Source: Hyphomonas sp.
GTDB lineage: Bacteria; Pseudomonadota; Alphaproteobacteria; Caulobacterales; Hyphomonadaceae
Direction: 5' to 3'
Assembly (NCBI GenBank): GCA_024743015.1
Contig: JANSXJ010000090.1
Span: 1-11,482 of the forward strand
Length of the DNA: 11,482 bases
The translations under genes and the position numbers were made by a program. Below, piece by piece: positions 1 to 7,324 of the stretch. Position 1 is the stretch's first letter; every line of letters begins with the position of its first letter. The notes beneath the pieces were generated by a model, which worked only from the letters and a program-made list of their open reading frames with translations, did no database searches and was not told where the DNA came from.

Positions 1-688
1 CAATGGTCTGGCGATGATTGCCTGACCATGCCAGTTGAGTGCCCCAAACTGGTCCGGTGTGTTGGGTCGCGCCATCCCCGAGCACCAGCGCCATGGGCGG
101 GCAATCATGACTGGTGAGACCGCGCCGGTTTTCACGTGACCAACCTGAGCGGCTAAGAGAATCTGAAACCGATTGGAATTCGTGATTATGCCGGCCGGAA
201 AAACTCTCCACGCCTTTTGCGGTTGAGGGGAGGGGAAGGCAACCCGATGCGAGCCATGCAATGCGAACGGCCCGCTCTCCATGATTGGACAGCGTTGCGC
301 TAAGCGAAAGCATATCGCTCTTCGCATCGAGATGAATAGTTTGCGCGAGCCTTATCCCGTGACTCTTCGAGGTCGCGGTTGAGACCAGGGATGTGGGTGT
401 ATGGCTAACTTCGCAATCGTCGAAATTCGGAGCCCAGGTAGACCCGTCGCCGTCAATCATCATCGCGCTCGGTCCGAACCAACCGCGTCCAAAAACCGGC
501 ATGGTTCGAAGCGGTTGATTTTCATCGAGTGAAAAAGACGGAACGGGCGTTGACTCAATCCAGCTAGCGAAAGATCCGACTCCCGACATCTTTGATCCCC
601 AATGCGTCAGTATTGGGAAGCCGCTATCCGCTTTCTCAACAACCAGACTGCTGCGAGTTCCTTCCAAATTGAACCAAACGGGCTTCAT
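1..688 (-). CDS. Alpha-galactosidase, GH36 family (N-terminal part, truncated by window edge)
   Basis: This frame is open from an ATG at 688 through the left edge, giving 229 codons. GH36 enzymes remove terminal alpha-1,6-galactose from melibiose, raffinose and stachyose. The visible part matches the N-terminal beta-sandwich domain of the family: FSGRHNHEF (about residues 163-171), SRENRRGLTSHDCPP (184-198), and GPVWGTQLAWSGNHR (212-226) just before the catalytic barrel would begin. No signal peptide is seen, so it is probably cytoplasmic. Family members are about 700 residues, so roughly two thirds, including both catalytic Asp residues, lie outside the window. The ATG overlaps the stop of the upstream GH13 gene by one base (TAATG), with an AGGAAGAG ribosome-binding site about 6 bases before it. 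This points to translational coupling in the transporter-GH13-GH36 operon. Family identification is strong; substrate is inferred. Confidence 0.9.
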   Translation of the reverse strand, partial: MKPVWFNLEGTRSSLVVEKADSGFPILTHWGSKMSGVGSFASWIESTPVPSFSLDENQPLRTMPVFGRGWFGPSAMMIDGDGSTWAPNFDDCEVSHTPTSLVSTATSKSHGIRLAQTIHLDAKSDMLSLSATLSNHGERAVRIAWLASGCLPLPSTAKGVESFSGRHNHEFQSVSDSLSRSGWSRENRRGLTSHDCPPMALVLGDGATQHTGPVWGTQLAWSGNHRQTI

Positions 689-2289
689 TATTCGCTCTTC
701 CTATGAATTATGGCAAATCCCCACGGGGCAATCTCAGGCGAGGCCGAGTTTTCATTCAAGCCCGACGCGAGCAAAATATCTCCGGTGAATTCCTCAGTCG
801 CCAATTCAACGGGCGTTGCGCCGAAATTGAAAATGCAGTGGACCGTCTCACCGGCAAGGGTCCGATCGAACCGCAATACATTTTTTGTCGAAGCCGCGAG
901 CTCTAAATCTCCCAGTCGAAGCGCAGGCTGCGATGAACGCACAGCGACTAGTCTCTTATAGAACGCATGCAATGAGTTTGGATCGCGGGATTGCTGGGCG
1001 GCGGCTTTTTCGAAGTGCGGCGCATAGACAGGCAGCCATGTGTTCGCCGCGTCGCTGAAACCCGCATGCGGTAAGCTTGAGTCCCAGGGCATCGGGGTAC
1101 GACATCCATCGCGACCAGGTTTCGCGGGCCAGAACGCAATCCCTTCAGGGTCTTGCAACTGATGAAATTCAAGTACGGCTTGCTCCAGACCCAATTCCTC
1201 ACCCTGATAAAGACAGATTGTCCCTTTCAAACTCAATTGAAACGCGGCGAACAATTGAAGTTTCGCAGGGCTTGGATGATTGCCGCCCCATCGAGTCGCA
1301 ACCCTTGGAAAGTCATGATTTCCCACGGCCCAGGTTGGCCAACCATCTCCGGCGGACTGCCAAGCGGCAAGAATGCTTCCGAGATGGCTCGGTGTGTGGT
1401 TCCGTCCCAAAAAATCAAAGCTGTATGCTGTGTGGAGCCGCGCCGACCCGGCCGTGTATTCGATCATAATGGGGAGACCGTCTATGTCTCCGATTTCTCC
1501 CATCAGGCAGCGATCTTTATACGCATCCGACAACGCACGCAGCTCGCCCAAAAAGGACAGGTTTTCCGGCTGATTCCTGCAGTACTTATGGGATTGCCAG
1601 TCATGCGGATTGGCGCCTCGGCGCTCATCATCACGGACTGGATTGCTGCGCAATTGCAGGTCTTGAAAATAGAAATTGCAGACATCTAAACGGAAACCAT
1701 CAACACCGCGACTTAGCCAAAACTTCGCTATGCCCAGCACCGCGGTGCGGACGTCAGGATTGTGAAAATTCAGGTCCGGCTGCGATTTAAGGAAATTGTG
1801 CAGGTAATATTGTCCGCGACGCGTATCCCAGGTCCAGGCCGGTCCGCCAAAAACCGATAGCCAATTATTCGGCGGTGAGCCGTCCGGTTTGGCATCCGCC
1901 CAGGTGTACCAATCGGATTTTGGATTGGTCTGGCTTTGGCGGCTTTCTTCGAACCAGGCGTGTTGATCGGACGTGTGCGACCATACCTGATCGATCATGA
2001 CTTTTAGGCCGAGCGCGTGCGCGCGCTCAAGCAGATTGTCGAAATCCGAAAGCGCCCCGAAAATCGGATCGACATCACAATAATCGCTAATGTCGTAGCC
2101 GAAATCCTTCATCGGACTCTTGAAAAAGGGAGAGATCCAGATGGCATCAACGCCAAGATCAACGATGTAATCCAGACGCTTTGTGATCCCGTTCAGGTCA
2201 CCAATGCCATCGCCGGAAGAATCCTGAAACGAACGGGGGTAGATCTGATAGATCACACCGCCTTGCCACCAATTGTCGATGTCCATCAT
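688..2289 (-). CDS. Alpha-glucosidase, GH13 family (subfamily 23-like)
   Basis: Retaining alpha-amylase-superfamily exo-glucosidase that likely hydrolyses short alpha-glucosides such as sucrose, maltose or isomaltose in the cytoplasm; no signal peptide is visible. Numbering from the ATG at 2289 (533 aa), the protein opens with WWQGGVIYQIYPRSFQDS, then the GDGIGDL loop (26-32). Conserved region I is DQVWSHTS (100-107). The nucleophile is D202 in GFRLDVCN, the acid/base E265 in MGEIGD, and the transition-state Asp D326 in VGNHDFPR. Length is normal for the family. The frame extends upstream to a GTG at 2319, but homologues begin close to the WWQGG block, so ATG 2289 (or 2286) is preferred; the ribosome-binding site is weak in either case. 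The gene lies 69 bp after the transporter and its stop overlaps the GH36 start. Whether it prefers sucrose or maltose cannot be told from sequence. Confidence 0.93.
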   Translation of the reverse strand: MMDIDNWWQGGVIYQIYPRSFQDSSGDGIGDLNGITKRLDYIVDLGVDAIWISPFFKSPMKDFGYDISDYCDVDPIFGALSDFDNLLERAHALGLKVMIDQVWSHTSDQHAWFEESRQSQTNPKSDWYTWADAKPDGSPPNNWLSVFGGPAWTWDTRRGQYYLHNFLKSQPDLNFHNPDVRTAVLGIAKFWLSRGVDGFRLDVCNFYFQDLQLRSNPVRDDERRGANPHDWQSHKYCRNQPENLSFLGELRALSDAYKDRCLMGEIGDIDGLPIMIEYTAGSARLHTAYSFDFLGRNHTPSHLGSILAAWQSAGDGWPTWAVGNHDFPRVATRWGGNHPSPAKLQLFAAFQLSLKGTICLYQGEELGLEQAVLEFHQLQDPEGIAFWPAKPGRDGCRTPMPWDSSLPHAGFSDAANTWLPVYAPHFEKAAAQQSRDPNSLHAFYKRLVAVRSSQPALRLGDLELAASTKNVLRFDRTLAGETVHCIFNFGATPVELATEEFTGDILLASGLNENSASPEIAPWGFAIIHRKSE

Positions 2290-2358
2290 TCTAACACTCA
2301 GGTTCTTCTTCGAATTCACTAATCCGACAGTTTGGGGTTCGATCCCGTTACAGGATTG

Positions 2359-3741
2359 CTAGAGATCATCGATATTTTCCAAAGCGGCACCCTGAGCCGT
2401 CGCAACCTCAGTGCGAACCCACCACACGGAGGCTGCTGCAAAGAACATCAAGACGCCGGAAAGTCTCAAAACATTGCGGGCATCTCCACCAAGGAGTGGA
2501 TCGTAATAGAAGGGCAGCGTCACCGCGATCAACAGCATCGGGATGACGATCATCATGTTGAAAATACCCATATAGACGCCGGTCCGATCAGGAGGGATGG
2601 CGTTGGCAAGTATGATATACGGATTGCCCATGATAGAGGCCCAGCCGATCCCGACTCCAATCGCGGGTATGAACAACATTGCTTTATCGGTGACGTTGGG
2701 CAACCAGAGCATCCCGATCCCGGCGAGGATGAGACAAAGTGCGTGAACGCGATTTGCACCAAATCGTTTCGACAGGGGCACCATGGCAAAAGCCAGGATG
2801 AAGCCTAGTCCGTTGTAAAAGGCGGCCATCTCTCCGTTTGCGAGAACCGCAGATCGGAAGCCGTCTGAAACAGGATCAGATGTTTCAAATACCGAACGCC
2901 CAATCGAGTAAACAATGTAACCCCAATACGAGGCCATGGCGTACCATTGGAACAGGCTCATCAATGCCAGTTTCCTCATCGGAACCGGCATCTCAACGAT
3001 CGCATCCCAAATTTCCTTGAATACAACAAAAAAGCCCTTTGGTTTGGCTTTAATGGCTGCGATCTCTTCTTCCGTCAGCGGTAATTCGGGCACTCGGAAA
3101 ATTGACCACAGAATTGTAGAGATCGACAAGAACGCGCCAATCATGAATGCGTATCGCGTTACATACGGAATATTGTGCTCATCGACCGCGTGCAGGTTCA
3201 AACCGAGGAAATAAACCATAATAGAGGGCGACAGGAATGCCAGCATTTGAGCGAGGCCCGTGAACGCGCTTTGTGTCAGGAATCCCAATTGCCTTTGCTC
3301 AGGTTCCAGCCGATCACTGACATAAGCTCTGTAGGGTTCCATCGTCATATTGTTGCCGGCGTCCAGAATCCAAAGCAGGCTGACGGCCATTAGCAAGGAC
3401 GAGCTGAAGGGCATAAAGAACAGCCCAACCGAACACATAATTGCCCCGATAATGAAGTAAGGCGTTCGGCGTCCGAACCGAGACAGCGTTTTGTCACTCA
3501 AGGCACCGACAATGGGCTGGACGATCAGGCCGGTCATTGGTCCAGCCAGCGAAAGGAGCGGAATCGCAGCTTCGTCCGCTCCCAGATAGGAGTAAATTGG
3601 CGCCATGTTTCCTTGCTGCAATCCAAAACTGAACTGCAACCCGAGGAACCCCAGGTTCATTTCCAGAATGCGCCACGGCGATAAATGTGGACGAGGGATA
3701 ACGTGCCCCTCAGCTGGCGAGGCTGTGTTGACAGCGACCAT
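2359..3741 (-). CDS. Sugar MFS transporter (SLC45/GPH-like sucrose/maltose:cation symporter)
   Basis: A 460-aa inner-membrane carrier with about twelve hydrophobic segments. It probably imports a disaccharide or oligosaccharide with protons. Diagnostic segments are NLGFLGLQFSFGLQQGN (29-45), GPMTGLIVQPIVGALSD (67-83), GRRTPYF (90-96) and DAGNNMTMEPYRAYVSD (127-143). The last is typical of the SLC45/plant-sucrose-carrier-like branch rather than of generic MFS drug pumps. The start ATG at 3741 has a good GGGGAGG ribosome-binding site 5 bases upstream. It is the first gene of a minus-strand operon continuing into the GH13 and GH36 genes. A LacI-type operator candidate lies about 65 bp upstream, shared with the divergent regulator. 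Neighbouring intracellular glycosidases fit uptake of intact sugars. The exact substrate (sucrose, raffinose, maltose) is inferred. Confidence 0.9.
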   Translation of the reverse strand: MVAVNTASPAEGHVIPRPHLSPWRILEMNLGFLGLQFSFGLQQGNMAPIYSYLGADEAAIPLLSLAGPMTGLIVQPIVGALSDKTLSRFGRRTPYFIIGAIMCSVGLFFMPFSSSLLMAVSLLWILDAGNNMTMEPYRAYVSDRLEPEQRQLGFLTQSAFTGLAQMLAFLSPSIMVYFLGLNLHAVDEHNIPYVTRYAFMIGAFLSISTILWSIFRVPELPLTEEEIAAIKAKPKGFFVVFKEIWDAIVEMPVPMRKLALMSLFQWYAMASYWGYIVYSIGRSVFETSDPVSDGFRSAVLANGEMAAFYNGLGFILAFAMVPLSKRFGANRVHALCLILAGIGMLWLPNVTDKAMLFIPAIGVGIGWASIMGNPYIILANAIPPDRTGVYMGIFNMMIVIPMLLIAVTLPFYYDPLLGGDARNVLRLSGVLMFFAAASVWWVRTEVATAQGAALENIDDL

Positions 3742-3799
3742 GAGATCCTCCCCGGATCATTGTTATTCTTCATGAGTAACAGACATTGAAAACAAAACA

Positions 3800-3811
3800 A
3801 CAATCGATTGT
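3800..3811. promoter_or_regulatory. Candidate LacI-family operator (site 1) between transporter and regulator
   Basis: A perfect 12-bp palindrome, ACAATCGATTGT, with the central CG step common in LacI-family operators. It lies between the divergent transporter (start 3741) and LacI-type gene (start 3880). The 10-bp core CAATCGATTG recurs at 6033-6042 in the other divergent intergenic region of the locus, which supports a regulator site rather than chance. Binding by the adjacent regulator is inferred. Confidence 0.7.
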
Positions 3812-3827
3812 ATTTTTTTTGCTGGGT

Positions 3828-3856
3828 TTGCAAAATCTTGAAGAAACCACGATAAA
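3828..3856 (+). promoter_or_regulatory. Candidate promoter of the LacI-family gene
   Basis: TTGCAA (3828-3833), a 17-bp spacer and GATAAA (3851-3856) give a plausible sigma-70 promoter ending 23 bp before the start codon. TTGCAA is self-palindromic, so on the other strand it can pair with TACAAT overlapping the operator (spacer 15, short) as a weak candidate for the transporter promoter. A second forward option is TTGAAA at 3786-3791 with TGTATT at 3809-3814, which would place the operator inside the promoter. The choice between them is uncertain. Confidence 0.35.
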
Positions 3857-3879
3857 AGCGCGCTCACAGGAGTGAAAAC

Positions 3880-4884
3880 ATGGCAAAACGGGTGACTATG
3901 GCGGAATTGGCGAAAGCGGCGAACGTGGACGCATCGACCGTCTCGAGAGCGCTAAATGACAGCCCGCTCGTCAAACAAGCAACGAAGCAACACGTAATGA
4001 ACGTTGCGGCTGATCTGGGTTATGTCATGCACGCATCGGCAAGAAGCTTGCGCCGTCAATCCTCAGAAACAATTGGGATGGTCATCCCTATGCGGCCAGA
4101 GTCGGGGCAAACAATTTCTGATCCATTCTTTCTGGAAATGGTTGGCGCAGCGTCGAACGCGGCGTCATCGCACGGATACGATTTGATCGTCAGCGTCCCT
4201 GAAGGAGATCAGAAAATCGCTGAACGACGATTGCTGCAAACAGGCCGCGCGGATGGATTGATCATCATTGGCCAAGCGGGGCGGACCGACCGGCTCAATA
4301 AGCTTGGGCGGCTATCCGATCGTATTGTGGTTTGGGGCGGCCAGACACCTGATACAAATTACACGATCGTCGGTAGCGACAATGTTCGCGGTGGTGAACT
4401 GGCGACGGAGCATTTGTTCTCGCGTGGACGCCAAAACATTGTATTTATTGGTGAGACTAATCTCCCAGAGGTAAGATTGCGATACGAGGGCTTGAAAAAG
4501 GCCTACAAAGCCGCTGGTCGGGTTCATTCTGATGCTCTGCTACTTGAGCAAAATTTCGGCGGAAAAGACACATTCGACGCCGTGCGACAATTGACTAGCG
4601 GCGGTACCGCGTTCGACGCGATTTTTGCAGCATCAGACGTACTCGCGATGACTGCGATACACGCGTTACAAGCCTCTGGAAAATCAGTGCCCGGGGACGT
4701 GTCAGTTGTTGGGTACGATAATATTGGACAGTCCAGTTTGATGACGCCGGCCCTTACAACTGTGGATCAGCATATTGCTGAAGGTGGCAAGCTGATGGTC
4801 GATCTTTTGCTAAAAAAGCTCGCTGGGGGAGAAGTGCGGTCGAGGACAACGTCGACAGAGCTCATTGTCAGAGACTCCAGTTAG
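3880..4884 (+). CDS. LacI-family transcriptional regulator of the sugar locus
   Basis: A 334-aa DNA-binding repressor or activator. The N-terminal helix-turn-helix and hinge helix cover about residues 4-60: VTMAELAKAANVDASTVSRA, then GYVMHASARSLRR. The rest is a periplasmic-binding-protein-like sugar-sensing domain, with family-typical stretches such as FDAIFAASDVLAM and VSVVGYDNIG near 245-286. The ATG has an AGGAG ribosome-binding site 7 bases upstream. It is transcribed away from the MFS-GH13-GH36 operon and converges on the GH68-like gene, ending 11 bp from that gene's stop. Its position between the two arms of the locus, and the palindrome repeated in both divergent promoters, suggest it controls both arms and itself. 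The effector, perhaps sucrose, raffinose or fructose, is not visible in the sequence. Confidence 0.93.
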   Translation: MAKRVTMAELAKAANVDASTVSRALNDSPLVKQATKQHVMNVAADLGYVMHASARSLRRQSSETIGMVIPMRPESGQTISDPFFLEMVGAASNAASSHGYDLIVSVPEGDQKIAERRLLQTGRADGLIIIGQAGRTDRLNKLGRLSDRIVVWGGQTPDTNYTIVGSDNVRGGELATEHLFSRGRQNIVFIGETNLPEVRLRYEGLKKAYKAAGRVHSDALLLEQNFGGKDTFDAVRQLTSGGTAFDAIFAASDVLAMTAIHALQASGKSVPGDVSVVGYDNIGQSSLMTPALTTVDQHIAEGGKLMVDLLLKKLAGGEVRSRTTSTELIVRDSS

Positions 4885-4887
4885 GAT

Positions 4888-4903
4888 ACGCAAGATTATG
4901 CGT
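4888..4903. terminator. Possible weak bidirectional terminator between convergent genes
   Basis: ACGCA (4888-4892) and TGCGT (4899-4903) form a 5-bp stem with a 6-base loop in the short gap between the convergent LacI and GH68-like genes, overlapping the latter's stop codon. The stem is short and the T-run after it is poor, so termination activity is doubtful. Confidence 0.25.
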
Positions 4904-5960
4904 TTAGGACTTCTCTAAAATCTAGCTCCACATCAGACTTCATCGTTAGCAAATCAGAGCTCGGCGCTTGCTCCGTCAGAGGCACTACGAAGCGCGGACT
5001 AGATTTGCTGCCTCTGCAAAAATAGGGGCTTGCACCAAACGCGTATGGCGGCGTTTGGAGGCGACTTCCATGCTCGCTCCACGCGCACCAAGGTCCACGA
5101 ACATTCGCGCTGCGATAGAGCCTAAGCTCCTTTTTGACTTCGCTATCGGGCTGACGTTCCTGTTTGCGATCGCAGGCCGATACCATCATCAGCCAATCCC
5201 CCGAAAGCTCTTCCCGCCATATCTTGGGTAGCTCCGCTTGCGTGTAGGTATGGGCATCTGGCAATTCAATCGGAGGGTGGAGGTGCGCCAGGTATCGACC
5301 GTCATCAATCTGTACGATTTCCGCATGCGCGATCGCTGGAACCGACGGTGCAATTTTGGCGCACCAAATCGCATGAAGTTTACCCTCGTCTTCAAAGAGG
5401 AATGGATCTCTCCAGGCGAGAATTGGGCCCCCGTCTTCGCCATTGACCGAACCGATATCTTCTATGTCAGACAGGTAATATCCCAAATCAAGAATCTGAG
5501 CATGGTCACGTACTGGGTCTGACAAAACTGAGGCTGGCGGTCCGGAATATCGATCAAATGAATTCGACCAACCCAAACAAATTGATTGAACGAAAGGGGT
5601 GTCAGGCTTCCGCCACCGAATATCCGTGTAGGCGACGAGCGCACCCGAAGAATGGGGCAGAATTGATCCGCTCCAAATGTTTCGCTCTGATGAGTCAGCT
5701 GGAAGCAAGAAGGCGCCAGCATCGATCCAATCAGTGGAATCAATTGCAGATTTAAAGTGTCGAATGTGGAATTGGTATTGATTTCGAGCACTCGGGGCAA
5801 TCGCAAGTCCCGCGTTCTCTTTCGCTAAGGCCAAACAATACATGTGCAATTGATCGTCATGTGAGCACGTCCACGCGTCCCATATCCACAGATTGGGATG
5901 CCGGATAGACCTGTCGAAAGTCTCTAGGTTTCGAATGGGAATGTTCGGTGAGATAAACAT
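4896..5960 (-). CDS. GH68-like (clan GH-J) five-bladed beta-propeller glycosidase, putative intracellular sucrose/fructoside hydrolase
   Basis: A 354-aa protein from the ATG at 5960, chosen because AGGA lies 5 bases upstream; an in-frame TTG at 5996 is less likely. It has the landmarks of clan GH-J: IWDAW with candidate nucleophile D28, WSGS (96-99), WRDP with candidate stabiliser D185, and AELP with candidate acid/base E243. Their order and spacing match GH68 levansucrases and inulosucrases, where the third motif is usually ERP or ERA; here the Arg is replaced by Leu. It lacks the C-terminal beta-sandwich of GH32 and has no signal peptide, whereas most GH68 enzymes are secreted and longer. 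A cytoplasmic enzyme that splits sucrose or a fructoside, releasing fructose for the adjacent divergent ROK kinase, is the best reading. It is divergent from known members, and GH43-like activity or a loss of transferase function cannot be excluded. Confidence 0.72.
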   Translation of the reverse strand: MFISPNIPIRNLETFDRSIRHPNLWIWDAWTCSHDDQLHMYCLALAKENAGLAIAPSARNQYQFHIRHFKSAIDSTDWIDAGAFLLPADSSERNIWSGSILPHSSGALVAYTDIRWRKPDTPFVQSICLGWSNSFDRYSGPPASVLSDPVRDHAQILDLGYYLSDIEDIGSVNGEDGGPILAWRDPFLFEDEGKLHAIWCAKIAPSVPAIAHAEIVQIDDGRYLAHLHPPIELPDAHTYTQAELPKIWREELSGDWLMMVSACDRKQERQPDSEVKKELRLYRSANVRGPWCAWSEHGSRLQTPPYAFGASPYFCRGSKSSPRFVVPLTEQAPSSDLLTMKSDVELDFREVLNA

Positions 5961-6032
5961 GCGATTCCTAGTGTTTCGTTTGCGACACGTTACCAAGACG
6001 ACGCGTCTGGATGATCTTCTTTATCAAACATA

Positions 6033-6042
6033 CAATCGATTG
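6033..6042. promoter_or_regulatory. Candidate LacI-family operator (site 2) between GH68-like and kinase genes
   Basis: CAATCGATTG, identical to the core of the site at 3801-3810 and preceded by A in both. Its centre lies about 77 bp from each of the two divergent start codons (5960 and 6115), so one bound dimer could control both genes. Binding is inferred from the repeated occurrence and the position. Confidence 0.68.
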
Positions 6043-6066
6043 CAATTCAATTTTCTATTGGATAAT
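6040..6066 (+). promoter_or_regulatory. Candidate promoter of the ROK kinase gene
   Basis: TTGCAA (6040-6045) overlaps the operator, and a good -10-like GATAAT lies at 6061-6066 after a short 15-bp spacer. The overlap would allow simple steric repression. The short spacing makes the -35 assignment tentative; the -10 is the better half. Confidence 0.35.
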
Positions 6067-6114
6067 GAGAAGGCGACGCGCATCTTTGTGATGCCACCTA
6101 GAGGATGAGCGAAC

Positions 6115-7014
6115 ATGTATGCTGTGATCGATGCTGGCGGGACTACATTTAAGTGTGCTGTCTCCGGGGCTGACGGAGATCTAGTTTTCAAACGTCGCGT
6201 GAAAACGCGCCATCCCGACGAAACAGTAAGGGAATGTTTGGAATTCTTCCGGAGCAGTGAGCAGCAAACCGGTGCCAAAATCATAGGCATGGGTATCGCT
6301 TGTTTTGGACCGCTGAATATTGATGATCGCTCCAAAAACTTCGGCAAAATATTGAATACGCCAAAACCGGACTGGGCCAATTTTCGAATACGGGAACGGT
6401 TCGAACAAGAGCTTGGCGTCAACGTGAACATTGATACTGATGTTAACGCTGCTCTTAAAGCGGAAATGAAACTGGGTGCGGGAAGGGGAGCCCGACGAGC
6501 GGCCTATGTCACAGTGGGTACTGGTATTGGCGTTAGCTTTATTCAGGATAACGTTTTTATCGCTAAACCTACTCATTCAGAATTCGGTCATATATGCGTG
6601 GAGCGGCATCCTGAAGATTTGTTCGAGGGGCGCTGCGCTTTTCATAAATCCTGCTTGGAGGGTCTGGCTTCAGCCGCTGCGTTTGAAGCGCGTTGGGGGG
6701 ACGCCAAGTTGGTTGACCAGAATAGTCGAGCTTGGGAAATCGAGGCGGATTATTTGGCGCAGCTCTGCATATCCATCAACCTCCTCTTGAGGCCCGAGAA
6801 AATAATCTTGGGTGGAGGAATGTTACTTGCGCCGACTCTCATCGACAAAATCCGGGCTGCGTACTTGTCTAGAATAAATGGGTACTTTCTGGAGTCCGTC
6901 CAGGACATTGAAAGCAAGATAGTTCGTCCGTGGTTCGGCGATGATGCCGGTTTGGCCGGGGCCAAGATTCTCGCTGAAGAGTCAATTTTTATGCCGCAAA
7001 GGGAATCGTTCTGA
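6115..7014 (+). CDS. ROK-family sugar kinase, probably fructokinase
   Basis: A 299-aa cytoplasmic kinase that phosphorylates a free hexose with ATP. Visible features are the ATP loop DAGGTTFK (7-14), the catalytic region DTDVNAA (107-113, base probably D109), VGTGIG (134-139), and a zinc site from H159 (EFGHI) with C174-x2-H177-x2-C180. The segment GRCAFHKSCLEGLAS (172-186), plus ARWG soon after and the TPKPDWAN loop (82-89), is the pattern of bacterial ROK fructokinases of the YdhR/Mak type rather than of glucokinases or NagC repressors; there is no DNA-binding domain. A GAGG ribosome-binding site lies about 10 bases before the ATG. Divergent from the GH68-like enzyme across a candidate LacI operator, it would capture fructose released from sucrose. 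Specificity is inferred from motifs and context. Confidence 0.87.
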   Translation: MYAVIDAGGTTFKCAVSGADGDLVFKRRVKTRHPDETVRECLEFFRSSEQQTGAKIIGMGIACFGPLNIDDRSKNFGKILNTPKPDWANFRIRERFEQELGVNVNIDTDVNAALKAEMKLGAGRGARRAAYVTVGTGIGVSFIQDNVFIAKPTHSEFGHICVERHPEDLFEGRCAFHKSCLEGLASAAAFEARWGDAKLVDQNSRAWEIEADYLAQLCISINLLLRPEKIILGGGMLLAPTLIDKIRAAYLSRINGYFLESVQDIESKIVRPWFGDDAGLAGAKILAEESIFMPQRESF

Positions 7015-7127
7015 TCAAAAACAGTGTTGAAACTATTGTTTCGGCGGTAGGCAGAACAAGCGCTCAGACTAGGGGATGTAAGTGAGTTCACACCCCATGC
7101 ACCTTTGGTGCTTACAAGTCGCGAGCG

Positions 7128-7277
7128 ATCTTGTCTGAAACACCTACGGTGATTGAGAATTGGAGGCTGTTCTACAACACCGCAAGACCGCACTCCTCGC
7201 TGGGCTATAAACCGCCTGCACCAAGAACCATCTTGCCCGCGACCTTCACGCCGCCTTATAGGTTGGAGGCGGCATAA
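7128..7277 (+). pseudogene. IS3-type transposase remnant (C-terminal end of OrfB)
   Basis: In one frame, about 50 codons ending at TAA 7275-7277 read as the tail of an IS3/IS407-type DDE transposase: LSETPTVIENWRLF then YNTARPHSSLGYKPPAP. The FYN-x-x-RPHSSLGY-x-PPAP block is a hallmark of the family. Nothing of the catalytic DDE core is present, and the sequence from 7015 to about 7127 shows no coding match in any frame that I can recognise. This is a decayed 3' end rather than an active element. The right terminal repeat may lie near 7341, inside the 3' end of the convergent DUF3088 gene, but no left end or target duplication could be found. Confidence 0.75.
7250..7273. repeat. Inverted repeat at the end of the transposase remnant
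   Basis: GCCGCCT (7250-7256) and AGGCGGC (7267-7273) form a perfect 7-bp GC-rich stem with a 10-base loop, just before the stop of the transposase remnant. It could act as a transcription stop between the kinase/IS side and the convergent operon, but no T-run follows on the plus strand. Confidence 0.4.
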
Positions 7278-7324
7278 ACGCCGCTATGAACCAACCGTCG
7301 ATCCTAGCATTACGGTTGGGCCAG

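Noticed and set aside
1077..1689. Plus-strand frames of 130 and 178 codons opposite the GH13 gene.
   Set aside because: Antisense shadows of a gene with all three catalytic residues intact.
2329..2360. GGGGTTCGATCCCG on the plus strand resembles a tRNA T-arm, as in an attachment-site remnant.
   Set aside because: The stem does not pair properly around a TTCGATC loop, and no acceptor, D or anticodon arm is found nearby. It lies in the short gap between the transporter and GH13 genes.
5462..5806. Minus-strand frame of 114 codons inside the GH68-like gene.
   Set aside because: A shadow in another frame of the gene with intact catalytic motifs; no motif of its own.
6024..6576. Minus-strand frames of 135 and 131 codons opposite the ROK kinase.
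   Set aside because: Antisense to a well-supported kinase, with no ribosome-binding site or family features.
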